Shown here one piece after another: positions 1 to 11,109 of a stretch of DNA of 64,000 bases. Under the pieces are notes generated by a model. The model had not been told where the DNA came from. It ran no database searches and saw only the letters and a program-made list of their open reading frames with translations. Where the stretch lies: contig VXAZ01007901.1 of assembly GCA_013399875.1 (NCBI GenBank), positions 62,001-126,000 on the forward strand. Direction: 5' to 3'. The number at the start of each line of letters is the position of its first letter. Position 1 is the stretch's first letter. This stretch comes from Gymnorhina tibicen. Taxonomy: Eukaryota > Chordata > Aves > Passeriformes > Artamidae. The position numbers and the translations under genes were made by a program.

Positions 1-3000
1 AGCTGAGAGGGAATGAGAAGAAGGGGAAGTCTTAGTTTCAACTTTCATTCCAAAATTGTAGAATATTGCTTGCTTGATCTATATCTATATATGGAAATGG
101 TTTTGCCAGTATGAAGATATCTGATAGAAAAGTAGTCTCCTTAACTTAGGCTAAAATTAATCTGTAAAGCTAGTTGTGATGTAAAGATCTGTATTTTAAA
201 TGCCTGGTGTTAATATAAAGCTCATTCACTAGACTGTACTTCTCAAGTTTTTTTGCATCCTCTGGCATCACCTGAGTGATCCTGATATCCGACAATGGAG
301 TTGTGAACTACACCTTCTCCCAAAGGCTGGAGCTTTCCAGGTTGTTTGTAAAAAAGCTTCTTTGAAGCTTTTCACCACATCTAAATGTAATAAGAAAATC
401 CATGTAAAGTGGGCAAAAGAAGGTCCTGATTTTTTCTGGGTCCATAAACCATTCAGTATTTTTCTTATATCTTTCCATTCTGTTTACATAAAAATCATAA
501 GATTGGAGAAAAAGGGGCTATTTAATTCCTGGTTGAATAAACCATACTTACTACTATTTCACATAATTCTCTCTTCTGTTTTTTTATTCCATCAAAGCCT
601 TAAACACCTCATGTGTTCCCATGTCTTTATTAGCTATCCAGTGAGACTGTCATTATTAGAAAACAGGTCCTTCTGTCATGACTCAAAATCACCACGGATA
701 AGTAAATAGCTGGAAATTCAAAGAGAACACATAGTATCATACATTAATATTCCATGCATTATGACACTTACTAGCAACAATTTTCAGGCTCAAGCTTTCA
801 TTTATCTGCTTATATGAATATAAAAGTATTTGCACAGAAATATTCACATACTGAACACTGTGAATTATGAATATGTTCCTCTAATTCCTTAAATCATCTA
901 CATAGCATAAATAAAAATGGTAGAAAGATGTTTAAATTTTCAAAACAGTTACAGTGGTGCAGTATTTTTATGGAATCAATTCTCATGAAATTTCAGTTTC
1001 AGTTCTTTTTTCAGATTTTGTGATTTACATTCTTTAACTATATCATAGTTTAAGCATAGCATTGATGGTTTACCCTTCTGAAATGAAACAGAGGATGGAG
1101 GGAAGGTACCTCTAAGTTCAGCTGAACTTGTAAGGTTTTTTTATTGCTTTGTTTTGTTTGGTTTTTGTTTGCTTTCTGAAGACTGCCATTAACAACTAAT
1201 TTTTTTTTTAACTGAACAACTAATATAAGGAATATGACATATTCACTTCTGTTAAGTAACAGTAACTATGTCTTGGGTCACCACGTCTTGTGGTTTGTCT
1301 TAGAAACAGTCAATACATTTTAATACCTGTTATTCCTTAGTGTTTCCTTCCCAGATGAATAGTCCCAGATTAAAGACACATGCACAAAGAGACAAAACTG
1401 AAGGTGCTAAACAAAAAATCATACTCGCCAATAAGTCTCCACAGGCCTGGACCATAATGTTTTTAAAATTATAAATGAGGAATAGCCAAGCTTGGAGAAA
1501 GAAACAGAAAGTGACCTCTGACCTTTCTCTGTCAAAGATTTGCAAAGAAGTTCTCAGCAAGTAATTTCACTTTTCTGCTTTTCTTTCTCTGGAGAGATTT
1601 TCTCTCTCTGGTGAGCTCTAATAATAAACCTTGCCCATTCTCATGTGTGTGAAATATGTTTTTCAGACAATATTTCTGTGAAGTTTATAATAAATGCATA
1701 AAGACATGGTAAAAAATGCACAAAATGTGGTTGACTTGTTTCATTCTTTCAAAGAAAAGAAAAACATGCCTCTGTTTCTTGCTCCCATAGTACCTGTTAC
1801 CTTACAGAACCAGCTTGTGACAGGTGTGATCGGGGTACTTAATGGTGTTGTACATTTTTGTAATGGTGTACTCAGCACCAAAGGTCCTAACTCTGCATGA
1901 GAGAGCATTAGGTTATCAACTGTACTTTTCCTGAAAAGTGTGCAGACATTTAGCAGCATGACAGGCATTGACATTAATGGGATTTGGATAGCTAAATAAA
2001 ACTGCACTGACTCAAATACATATTCCTGACACACTCCAAAGTCATGACAGTATTTGTTATGGGGACAATAGGAAGTGGATGGTAAATAACACCTTCTGAA
2101 GAATTTTTAGTCCTTGGTTCAATAAAATATTCTTCACCTTTCAAGAATTTAGGACAATTTGTATGAATGAATTTTCACACGAAGTAGGAATGCACTTGGC
2201 ACAAGTGAAGAACAGTCAAAAGCATAACAAATATATCTTGGTGATGCTTCACATGGCAAGCTTTTGTGACATGTCATTTCCAGAAAACACAGGGTGACAT
2301 TTATACAACTTAATATGATCCATCTAAAAGCTCAGTTTCTAAATAAAAAAGAAAAAAAGAAAAGAAAGCTGCTTTTGCTTGTTTGAGCAAAAGATCTAGT
2401 CTCTATCAATTCACCATGAATTTTATAAATTATCATTAGAAAAATAGTCTAACTGTATGGAGAGCCTTCAATTAGACACTGTTGTACCAAAATATAAGCC
2501 AATCATTTGTACTAATATTTTTGCTTAATATAAAAAAAAATAGACAGTTATAGTTTTCAAAATTAGCTCCTTTCCAGTCTTTATTTTAAGGTCTAGCAAA
2601 AGCATAAGTCACTATGAAAGTCTGAAATCATGACACGTGTTTTGGTACCACAGTGCCAGTGAGACATAATTCTTACTCTGAACACATTTGACTGATTTAC
2701 AGTGTGTCATTTTTCTTCCACAAAGGGAAGAGCATTGTTTAGTCCACTAGAAGACAAAGACAGTTCTTAGTGTCATTGAAAATCAAGTTTTTGAGCAGGT
2801 TGTATTGTGAAGAGACTAATGTACATCAAAAGACTCCCACAGGCTGTTGAAACTGTTAAGACAGTGTCCTTGGCCTGCTTATGACTTACAGGAGGCACAA
2901 ATGTGGCTTGGGGATTAGGTAGAGAGGCATGGCATGTGCAAATCTTAGATTGTCAATTAGCATCATTGAATCAGTAGGAGAAACTCCAAGGGCATATTTA

Positions 3001-4280
3001 TGTCCAAAAGAAAGGATTAAAATAGGTAGTCCCTATTGACTGTCTCCTAAGATATACAGTATGTCTGTGATTCATGACACTGGAACAACCACTTTTAAAC
3101 ACTTTGATCAAATCATGTCCAGGTTTTAATTATGTTTAAGTGATTGAGAAGGACTTCCCAGAATTAATAAACTGGGTGATAATTATTAATAAACTGGTAT
3201 TTGTAATGACATTAACTTATTTTTTGATGGAGTTGCTTGCATATCACTAACCACACAGAGAAAGGGAAGCTTCCACAATCTACCTATTGTCTATCAGTCA
3301 CTGCTGGCCTTTCTTAAGGTAACTTTTACAGACTCCATGTCCCACACAGATCTTGCACACATGCAGAGCTATTACCAAGGGAAATTGTTTGAAAATGTTT
3401 GAAAATGTTTTCGAATTAAATAAATACTTCTCAAGTCACATGTAGCCTATAGTGCAAGTCAGTGGATTTTTCTCTGGCAATGTCAAGTAAAAGACTTTTG
3501 CAAGGGAAAATAAGAAACATTTCCATTTAATGTCATATTTTTTGGATCAGAGACTAGCCCAGCTCCATTGCTGCATTTTGAGGAATTTTTCATCTTTAAC
3601 TAGTAAGATCAACAAATTTATTTTCAAAAATAAACTAAGGAATGGTTTTCTGTGATAAGAAGAAATTGTTGTGTTAAGAAATAACATTTCTCTAATTTGA
3701 GTTAAAGGTGGTATATGATAGTCCTTTAAAATCCATGTAAATAATCTAGTATTGTTTTTTACTTGATTTTCTCTCTTTGTTTATGGTATTGAATTATTTG
3801 GTCAGTTATGCGTAAACAACCATTCTATGATGAATTATGTACCTTAAAGTAAGGTATCTTTCATGAATAGCAGCAATACAATACAATGATTTATAGTTCT
3901 TCTCAGGGAAATAAAGGTGCAAAGATTAATGAAAGGGTGTTGAGTGCAACAAAATTTAAAACATATTTGAATAGTTGCTCCTATAAATTCAACCTCAGAA
4001 AGTTATGTGAGCTTTTTCACAAGAACAAAAGCCAGTGTCAGCTAACCTACAGGGATATATTGCTTTAAAGTTGTCTTGTACCTAATTTCCATTTTATTCT
4101 TACTAAGATTAGCAACTGAAGTATTAAAAAAAAAAAGGCAAAAAATCCCTCCAAAACACCAAACACACAAGAAAAAAAAATCAACCAAATAAAATTTATA
4201 AAATCAACAAACCACAGAGTTGTGTGTGATGGTGTGATGTTGCATTCTTCCTTCCTCACATATGATTTCAAAAATTGCCA
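1..4280. other. Unique AT-rich non-coding DNA
   Basis: I see no gene, RNA or recognisable mobile element in this stretch. The longest ATG-initiated frames (362-709 plus, 115 codons; 1741-2034 minus, 97 codons) are rich in Phe, Ser, Leu and Lys, as expected of chance frames in AT-rich DNA. They show no domain, signal or splice context I recognise. Short homopolymers occur, for example the T run at 1201-1210 and the A run at 4126-4136. It could be intronic or intergenic; the sequence alone does not decide. Confidence 0.6.
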
Positions 4281-4289
4281 TTAGCCCTT

Positions 4290-5050
4290 GGCTATGCTGT
4301 GAGTTGGGCAATGAAACGTCCCTCAACCACAGCAGGAACCCTTGCACAGCCCAGATGGAGGAGCGCTATCCATACCATGGACTCCTGTTTCCTGGCCAAA
4401 GTGGGGAACAAAGGAGGGAATAATTCATCATTGCCTGACAGCCTTGTAGCTTGAGTGTAACAGAAATTTGAGAATTTCAGGATGGAAATTTGCTGAAGTG
4501 CAAAGTGTCTCTCAACTGTATAAACAGCAATCCTAAGTGAGGCCCTTTGAGCTCTTCAGGACTGCAAGTGGCTGCACCACTACCTCCCTCTGAGTGGGAC
4601 TCCTCTCAGAGCCAGTGAACTCTCAAGCTTGTGAAGTTCAGAGGACCATCACCAAAAGCTGGCAAGAGGTCCTGAGCCAGCACCCCCCACTCTTTGAGAC
4701 TCAACCCTTACCTATTTAGAAATGCCAAGTTATTAGATGTATTTTACTGAACTAGAGCGGAATTTTTAACAGGCATATAAGTTTGTGTCTATGTGAAAGT
4801 ATGTGTGAATTGATTTAGATACATTATAGCAAGTACAGCATGAGTGTTGCCATCTTGGATCTATAATTAAGATACTGTGGTGACTATAGTAAATCCTATT
4901 GATTGACTTTGTAAATGTTAAATTAGTCAATGATTAAGTGCTGCTAAAGTCCTGTGATCCATCTTAAAACTGATCCACATTAATAAATCCACTAAATAAA
5001 CCTCAGACTGCTGCTAGATCAGAAACTGTGTAAAAATCCCATCTGTGTTG
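4290..5050 (+). repeat. Possible degraded LTR-derived island
   Basis: This block is clearly richer in G and C than its surroundings from about 4310 to 4710, then returns to AT-rich. A TATA-like element (GTATAAAC) lies near 4517, and two AATAAA polyadenylation-type hexamers lie near 4982 and 4995 in the same orientation. The order GC-richer block, TATA, AATAAA resembles avian ERVL-type LTRs, and some phrases look familiar from such repeats. I could not find TG/CA ends with a matching target-site duplication, so boundaries are rough. It could instead be two unrelated old repeats. Confidence 0.38.
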
Positions 5051-5602
5051 AAGTGTGCTGGTAGTTTTACAGCATCATATTAAAATCAGTTTTTGGGGAT
5101 ATCTCAGGCAGTGACTCTTTAGGTGATCCTAATTTGGTATTCTCCTGTATGCGTCATCCTATCAACAGAAGGAACCTTGCCATCCAGCTCTATTCAGTAG
5201 TGTTTTCCAAATTTATATTAAACCTGCTTTTGCTAATACCTTTGATGGTGATTCTTTAAGTGACCTCAACACTCATTAATGACAGATGGTAGAAACATAT
5301 TTTAAAATAATCCTTTTTTTTTAACTAGTTTTAATGCTGTTAATTTTAAAAGGCTTTATGAATGACACACAGCTTCTTTGATGAAAAAATGCATGGACAC
5401 ATTCAGTACATCCAGAGTCCATATAATCAAAATCAAAGAGTTCATGATAAAGACAGAAAACAAAGAAATGTACGGGCTTCAGTAAACAACTCTTTAAAGC
5501 ATCTGTCAAGATGACAAACACACTGATGTAGATAGATGAGCATATCACAATGAAAAAAAGAACAAGCAAAAGTGGAGGTGACTGCAAAAAATGCTGGAAG
5601 TA
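5051..5602. other. Unique AT-rich DNA
   Basis: No gene or repeat was recognised. A minus-strand frame (5321-5587, 88 codons) is hydrophobic and Cys/Phe-rich, with no recognisable family, and is most likely chance. Confidence 0.5.
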
Positions 5603-5970
5603 CCTATGATGCCATGATGGTTTTTTGCTTTTTCATATACCCCTCTTATGTACCCTTTTCATATACCCTTTCCTACAGCTTTGCATGTATCCTTAGTGCT
5701 TCTAGCCCACATATTTGTAATTCCCTGAGTTTGATAACTAGCTTAGACCCAAAGTTCCATTAAGCCAAGAGACCAAACATCTTGGGAACCTTGCAGTTAG
5801 GTCAGAAAGCCCCAGACACCAAGGTCCTCTCCAGAACACATTCTGTAAACCAAGATAGACCCATCCAGGGGGAAGGTTCCTCAAGACGGGGGCTTCTCTG
5901 GAGCCTCTCACTGGGGAATCTTTGATAGACATGCTAATGTGCAAGGTCTATAACTGTATATGCAAATCAT

Positions 5971-6145
5971 CAGGGGGGTGCATTTGTGCATTTTGTGCAT
6001 CTCTGTGTGCATGTGTGTGTGTGTGTATGCTTTGAGCAGTGCAGTGCATTGTTCGGGGGGGCACCCTGGTGCATTCTCAGGTGGGCATCCTGGTGGGCAC
6101 TTTTGGGTGTGCATTTTTGGTGTGCATTCGGGGGTGCTTTCTACC
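5971..6145 (+). repeat. GTGCAT-rich degenerate repeat inside the LTR, with (GT)n
   Basis: Within copy A the sequence repeats variants of GTGCAT and GGTGCAT about a dozen times and includes a short (GT)n run near 6010-6027. The corresponding part of copy B (about 46840-46995) has the same motif but a shorter layout. Length difference between two otherwise similar copies fits slippage or unequal exchange in this tract. Confidence 0.7.
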
Positions 6146-6172
6146 TGGATGTGATGCACCAAAGAATCCTTG

Positions 6173-6178
6173 AATAAA
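6173..6178 (+). promoter_or_regulatory. LTR polyadenylation signal AATAAA
   Basis: An exact AATAAA lies 72 bp before the LTR end, the usual place near the R/U5 border. The same hexamer is conserved on the minus strand in copy B at 46800-46805. Confidence 0.7.
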
Positions 6179-6254
6179 TACAGAGGTAAAACCCTTTTTC
6201 CCCCTCTAACCATGTTTGGCTTTTAATTCTAACCCCAGGGAAAGGCAACACCTA

Positions 6255-7023
6255 AGAGAGCAGAAGAGAAAAGAAGCCTAAAATTAATATGTTCATCAAA
6301 TGTTCAGAATAGAAACTATGGCAAGTTTCACCTATAATCATAGTTTAGGACACACAGTTATTTTGCTTTCATAAATCCTATTTACACATATTTCATAAAT
6401 CATATTTACGCAATTCTGCAAGTAATTTAGTTTTTGAGAAGCTTTAGCTTCTCTACCTGTGAGTCTGTGTCCACACTGTAGCGTAAGGCTTCACAAACTA
6501 AATTAAAAGAAGCTAGCTCAAGTCAGTAATTTCTAATCCAAGTGTAGCTACTGCTCTGTATACATCCACATAGTTCTGCCAGAAACTTCTGTGAGACAGT
6601 AAGATTCTAAAAGATTTCCTTAAAAAGGAAATATCTTCCATCTCTTATGCAAAACACTGCTCCAGGTCACCGATGTGTTGAGAAAGAACTTACTCTGTAG
6701 TACACAGGTAATCTTCTGCTTTCATATTCTTTGGTGTTTTATCAAACACATCTATAAAAATTTTGCTATTTGTTTCCTTTTTGTACAGTGACTAACAGAT
6801 TAGGCAAGGTGTATAGGTTTCTTTCACATTTTCTTTCACATATTGCCAAAGAAAATACAGAAAACATGGGAGGTGAAAAGAAGAAGGTATGAAAAACAGC
6901 AAACCAACAGACCAAGAAAAATAGTCAGAAACATGGAAGTCACCTATCAAAGACAGTAGAAATGTCATATGTTTTCAGGTTTAAAATGAAAGCTCGTTTA
7001 TTCTTGATGTCTAACATTTTTTT
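6255..7023. other. Unique AT-rich DNA
   Basis: No gene or repeat was recognised between the solo LTR and the CR1 tail. No open frame of note. Confidence 0.5.
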
Positions 7024-7025
7024 TA

Positions 7026-7367
7026 AAAATCATAAAATCATAAAATCATTTTGATACAAATGAACCCTTAAAGATCGCATAATCCACGTATTTACATTTT
7101 TCACTGGGTCAAATTTCTCAGAGCCATATCTAACCTGACTTTGGACACTGCAAATTATGAGGCATCCACACCTTCTTTGAACAACCTGTTCCAGTGTCTC
7201 ACCATTCCCTTCATAAAAGCTCTTTCTGTTTAAAATCAGTCCCCCTTGTCTTGGTACTATAGACCATGTCAAAAAGTCTCTATCTCTTTTTGTTATAATC
7301 TCCCCCTTATATACTGGAAGGCTATAGTAAAGTCTTCACACAACTTTCACTTTTGCAGGCTGAACAA
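7026..7367 (-). mobile_element. CR1 LINE, 3' part (first half of a split copy)
   Basis: Read on the minus strand this is the 3' end of an avian CR1 retrotransposon. The terminal 8-bp tandem, AAAATCAT on the plus strand, appears three times at 7026-7049; CR1 ends in such 8-mer repeats rather than poly(A). The block upstream of the tail contains the recognisable CR1 segment that reads, in sense, as 'gagacactggaacaggttg' (near 7180-7202). The element is interrupted at 7367 by an ERVK-like LTR and continues at 7921. Confidence 0.87.
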
Positions 7368-7920
7368 TGTTGCGGTGTGCCCCATGACGGCAGAGCCACC
7401 CCAGGCCATAATGCGGTATGACGACATCCCTGGGGCCTCCACCCACGAATTAACTACATTCTCCTTCCCCTAAGATTGTCCGTCATAAATTTGTATCCTC
7501 CCCCTTGTCAGTTAAACCCCCATTCCAGAACCTTTCCCCAGACTTGTACCCCCATTGGTCCGTTTTGATCCTTTTCCCCATTGGTTGTTATTGTCCAGTC
7601 CTGTTTCTCCCTGCCCATTAGGCCTTCCCTCATTGGTTGTTTCTCAATCCACCCACACCCTATAATTGTAAGAAGCAAGCCACCATTTTTGTTTTTCCGT
7701 CCCTGGACCCCTTTGAGCAATAAAGCTTCGGAACTCCATACAAAAAGCCTCTCTCGCCTCTTTGCCTTCGGTTCTTCTATTGCGCTGCCCGTCTCTGCTC
7801 CACCTGCTGCTGCGAGCACTCCAAGGCGCTGCAGTCAGTGAGGACACTACCCGCATTCTGCCGTGGCGGTTGCCTTCGACCTCTCAGCCCCTGACGGGGA
7901 CAAAACCCACTGCCGTGACA
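7368..7920 (+). mobile_element. Solo LTR, ERVK-like, inserted in CR1
   Basis: This 553-bp LTR starts TGTTGCGG and ends CCGTGACA. It is flanked by an exact 6-bp duplication GAACAA (7362-7367 and 7921-7926), the length typical of ERVK/alpha- and betaretrovirus-like integration. The plus strand carries three ATTGG (inverted CCAAT) boxes, a TATAATT element and AATAAA in the expected U3-R order. Its base composition is markedly richer in C and CpG than its surroundings. No internal retroviral sequence remains, so it arose by recombination between two LTRs of a provirus. It is younger than the CR1 that it splits. Frames such as 7508-7819 and 7581-7841 are LTR by-products, not genes. Confidence 0.9.
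7554..7724 (+). promoter_or_regulatory. LTR promoter and poly(A) signals
   Basis: ATTGG boxes lie at 7554-7558, 7580-7584 and 7632-7636. A TATA-like TATAATT is at 7661-7667 and the polyadenylation hexamer AATAAA at 7719-7724. Order and spacing match a retroviral U3-R unit on the plus strand. Whether it still drives transcription cannot be seen from sequence. Confidence 0.65.
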
Positions 7921-8277
7921 GAACAATCCCAACCCATTCAGCCTGTCTCCATATGAGGGGTGCCCCAGCCCTCTGGTCATTTTAATTGCTCTTGTCCAGA
8001 CCCATTCCTCCTGTTTTGGGGACCCCAAAGCTAAGCACAGTACTCTGAGGCGTTTTCACGAGGGTAAAGTACATGGGCAAAACCACCTCACTCGACCTTG
8101 GCTACATTTCTTTCTGGGCGGAAGGTGCACATTATGCCCAGATTTTCAGCTCCCAGATCCCAAGTGCCTGCAGGACTGCTCTTAATCTATACTTCCTCCA
8201 GACTGTATTTATATTGAAGATTACCTTGACCCAGGTGCAGGACCTTGCTCTTGGTCTTGTTGAACTTTGAGATGTTA
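7921..8277 (-). mobile_element. CR1 LINE, second half of the split copy
   Basis: This continues the CR1 of 7026-7367 further towards its 5' side on the minus strand. Recognisable CR1 ORF2 C-terminal sequence includes the antisense phrases 'gaggggtgccccagccctct' (near 7955) and 'ccaggtgcaggaccttgctc' (near 8231). It is 5'-truncated at about 8277, as CR1 copies usually are. Frames are broken and nothing codes. Confidence 0.85.
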
Positions 8278-9525
8278 ATGCTGATTCAGCATTAAATGCA
8301 GACACAGAAAGAAAGTAAAAATGCTTTCTCTTAGAATTTATAGTGTCTGAGCAAGCACACTGCCCATGGACAATAAATTCTAACCCAGTGCCAAAGAGAT
8401 CTGCACATGTATTATCAGAGGGAAAAAAATTCCAAAAATAAATAGGTTAATTCAAAACTACTAAAAGAATTATGTTCCTTGAAATAATGAAATAATACAT
8501 CAAGCAATAAGCAGAAATATGCATGTTTGTGTGCATATGTGTATCTATCTATATCAGTACTTAAGTACATTTATTAAGACATGACTCACATCTATGGATA
8601 TGTTTTGTATTAGTATCTCTGCAGATATATGTGGTCATATGTGTTCTTACATTGAGTGAGATGTCTTATCTTCATTCACAGACTAATATTTTATAGGTCC
8701 ATATGTAGAAATCTTATTGTTTGGTTGTGAGTCCTGGAACTTTGCAGCAGCAGACAGTAGTGATCCTTCCTTTTGTTTAATGTAAATAATCTCTGTCCTA
8801 AAGCAGTATTATTAATTCCTCATCTGATTCTAAGGGTGAACAAAACCGATCTTATGTTCCCTAGTTTTCTCACAGCAATCCATCCTTGTCCAAAGCCAGC
8901 AGAAGACCTGTATTTACAGGTGTTTTAATTCAATGTGGGCTCTTGGGCTCTGTGTTAGACAACTTCCAGAATGCCCAAGAATGAGCAACTTGTTTTTAAA
9001 TCACTCCTAGTAGGACTATGCCCCAAATGAACTAGCCTAACTAATCAGAAGCCACCTATATACAAAGCATTTTACTTGTGAGCTTTATAACTAATCAGAT
9101 CTTGTATAGTCATATGGATTTGCTTGTCTGTAAATCTTTTCCCCAATTTAGTAAAATCCTAGTGGAGCAGACAGTCCTTGGACTGATGGGATGATATATG
9201 GACTGGCTTATCAATATGAATCTTAGCCAAGTGCCTGTTTGCTTGCACTTCACATCTTAAACATTTTATAGCAGACAGCAGTAAATTTCTTTTGGCAAAT
9301 TTAAAAAGGGGCATAATTTCTGTAAGAAGGAATAAGCTCTAATACATGTACCTCTGAGTATAGGAGCCATATGTGAATGTGACTTCATTTATAGATAGTT
9401 ATTTCTGGCCTTTCCCAGAAAAGGAGCATTCTCAGGCTAAGAAGACAGCGGCAAAGTGAAAATGCAGGGCAGAAGCAGAAGTACTCATTCCTGGAGAGAT
9501 CTCAGAAAGATCTAAGGAAGTCAGG
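8278..9525. other. Unique AT-rich DNA
   Basis: No gene or clear repeat. The part near 8830-9000 is slightly richer in G and C but matches nothing I know. Confidence 0.5.
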
Positions 9526-9949
9526 TCATACAGTAATCATGAGCATAAGACAGAACAAAAACTGTGCTCCATTGGTATATGTGTGATTAGTGTAGTGGGC
9601 AGATGCTGGGGCATGAAAGTGTAGGGGAAAAAAAGCATGGAGAACTGAAGAAGCCGTCCCGGCCGGACTGTTATGTGGATTCTTGTTTTTACGTATTACA
9701 AGTTTTCTGAAGCAACACTTTGAGCATGTTTTGAAGGAAGTTGCTGGGGTGGTATATCTCTGCATAGTAGGAGGTTCCCTGAAGAAAGACACTGAGAAGA
9801 TAGAGTAGACAGAGATTGCTGCGGTGCTCTGTCTGGCTAGCGAGTGACCAGCACCGGGCTGTCACCCTGCACGGGAGGGGGTGACGGAAGCCGCTCGCAG
9901 GCGCAGGAGATTGGCGAAACTCCAGCACGGGTTCATCCCAATCTACCGG
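9526..9949 (-). repeat. Possible leader or internal sequence of a retroviral element
   Basis: The sequence directly downstream (minus-strand sense) of the LTR-like block at 9950-10256 is unusually GC- and CpG-rich for the window, especially 9820-9945. It begins without a target-site duplication at the 9949/9950 border, which fits internal sequence attached to a 5' LTR. I cannot recognise a primer-binding site or a gag-type protein. Two minus-strand frames (9526-9792, 88 codons; 9689-9928, 79 codons) match no family I know. It could also be an unrelated GC-rich patch. Confidence 0.35.
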
Positions 9950-10256
9950 TGTTAAGGGTATGCGGAGGAGGTAAAGAAGAGGCAGAGGGGTGTCTTTGTG
10001 GAAGGCAGGCAGGGTTTATATAGGAGGACAAAGAACACGAAGAACCAAAGAAAAACCACAAAGAACCAAGATTACAGTACTGACCTGGGATTTTATACTC
10101 CAGTGGAAAGGGGAGGGAAAACAAAGATCAGCCAATGGTACAGTGACAAGGGGGCGGTACCCAGGCGGGGAAAAGGGGTACACTGCCAATCGGGAAGAAC
10201 GTGGGAGGGGAGGATTGACATGGGCCAACAGGGAGTCGAGAAGCCTTTCAGTAACA
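9950..10256 (-). mobile_element. LTR-like element, minus strand, attached on one side
   Basis: The 307-bp block starts TGTTAAGG and ends CAGTAACA on the plus strand, giving TGTTA/TAACA inverted ends. In minus-strand sense it has ATTGG boxes (plus CCAAT near 10132 and 10186) and TATA-like elements (plus TTTTATA near 10092 and TTTATATA near 10015). The CpG and C-rich composition contrasts with its flanks. No target-site duplication matches across the two ends, so it may be the 5' LTR of a truncated provirus whose remainder extends left. The assignment to a retroviral family is open. Confidence 0.55.
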
Positions 10257-10671
10257 TAAAAGATATCACCTCTGGCACATTTTCAGATATGTAATTCAGT
10301 ACAATGATTTCTTGCAACCTATACTGTCATGCATAAAATTAGTGTCTTTCCCAATGATGGGTTAATGTTTGCTTTGTTCCGGTTATGTAAATGATGTCAC
10401 CATTTTAAACAGTTTCAACAGTACTGAGCAATGAGATCACATTACTTAGCTTCTTGGATGAATATGTCCACTAAACATGAATTTCCTTTTCTCAAAGCGT
10501 GTATAACTTCTGTAATTGTGTGTATATATCGGGTTCGATTATGTGTACTTTTTTTACATATTTTGTATCCACATAATGGAAACCCATAGGTTGAAATGAT
10601 TCCTAGAAGGCCTTTGAAACATACAGGTGTCTGATTCGTACGCGGAAATGATTTATAGAAAATAAGGGTAT
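10257..10671. other. Unique DNA between two LTRs
   Basis: No gene or recognised repeat. A minus-strand frame (10442-10684, 80 codons) shows no known motif. Confidence 0.45.
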
Positions 10672-10678
10672 GATCTAA

Positions 10679-11102
10679 TGTCAAAACCCAAATAGAACAG
10701 ACAAGAACTCTCTAACGCCTTAAGGTTAGAAAGCGTATGTTTATTTCAGGGCTGGGAACTAAGTGGGGTCATCCCCAAAGACGTAGCACAAAAGCACAAA
10801 GTAATACAGATTCTGTTTATCTACAGAAGTTCTAAATATTCAAAACACAAATACATATTCATAACATAAACACCTCCCATTCCCCGCTGTGTATGGTAAT
10901 TAACTAAAAAGTCATTAAGCATGCATAGTTGGTCCTTTTAAATGGGTCGGTGGTCTTGTAATTGAGGAGGAGGTCCTCCTTGATGAAGTAAAAAAACTTG
11001 TCTTCCTCACTATGACCTTTCTACCTTCCTGATTTCAAACAATACAAATTACCTCCTGAGGAACTTTCAGTTCCCTTCCCCATTACTTCTGAACAAATCC
11101 CA
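10679..11102 (-). mobile_element. Solo LTR, minus strand
   Basis: A 424-bp block starts TGTCAAAACC and ends AAATCCCA on the plus strand. An exact 7-bp direct repeat GATCTAA lies on each side (10672-10678 and 11103-11109). In minus-strand sense there is an AATAAA signal (plus TTTATT, 10740-10745) and a TTTAAAAG TATA-like element (plus near 10935-10942). The sequence between the AATAAA and the left end looks like an R-U5 region. A 7-bp duplication is longer than the usual 4-6 bp, so one or two bases may match by chance or the ends may be shifted slightly. Confidence 0.62.
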
Positions 11103-11109
11103 GATCTAA

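Larger units (their letters stand above)
5607..6250 (+). mobile_element. Solo LTR, ERV1-like (copy A of an inverted pair)
   Basis: This 644-bp element has retroviral-type ends: it starts TGATGCC and ends GGCAACA, an inverted repeat with one mismatch. It is flanked by a 4-bp direct repeat CCTA (5603-5606 and 6251-6254), which fits gammaretrovirus-like (ERV1) integration. An AATAAA polyadenylation signal lies at 6173-6178, so transcription would run on the plus strand. A second copy at 46727-47360 in the opposite orientation shares both ends and has a different 4-bp duplication, which confirms the boundaries. By eye the copies are highly similar outside the GTGCAT-rich middle, so the family is fairly young. 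No internal retroviral sequence is attached. Antisense open frames across it (5738-5944, 5908-6213) are by-products of the GTGCAT repeats. Confidence 0.88.

Noticed and set aside
362..709. 115-codon plus-strand frame
   Set aside because: Rich in Phe, Ser, Leu and Lys with no motif. Several frames of this length are expected by chance in 64 kb.
6008..6027. (GT)n run considered as a separate microsatellite insertion
   Set aside because: It is part of the LTR's own GTGCAT-rich section and has a shorter counterpart in the second copy.
7508..7856. Overlapping frames on both strands around 7.5-7.9 kb
   Set aside because: All lie in the ERVK-like solo LTR, whose GC-rich sequence has few stops. LTRs of this type do not code.
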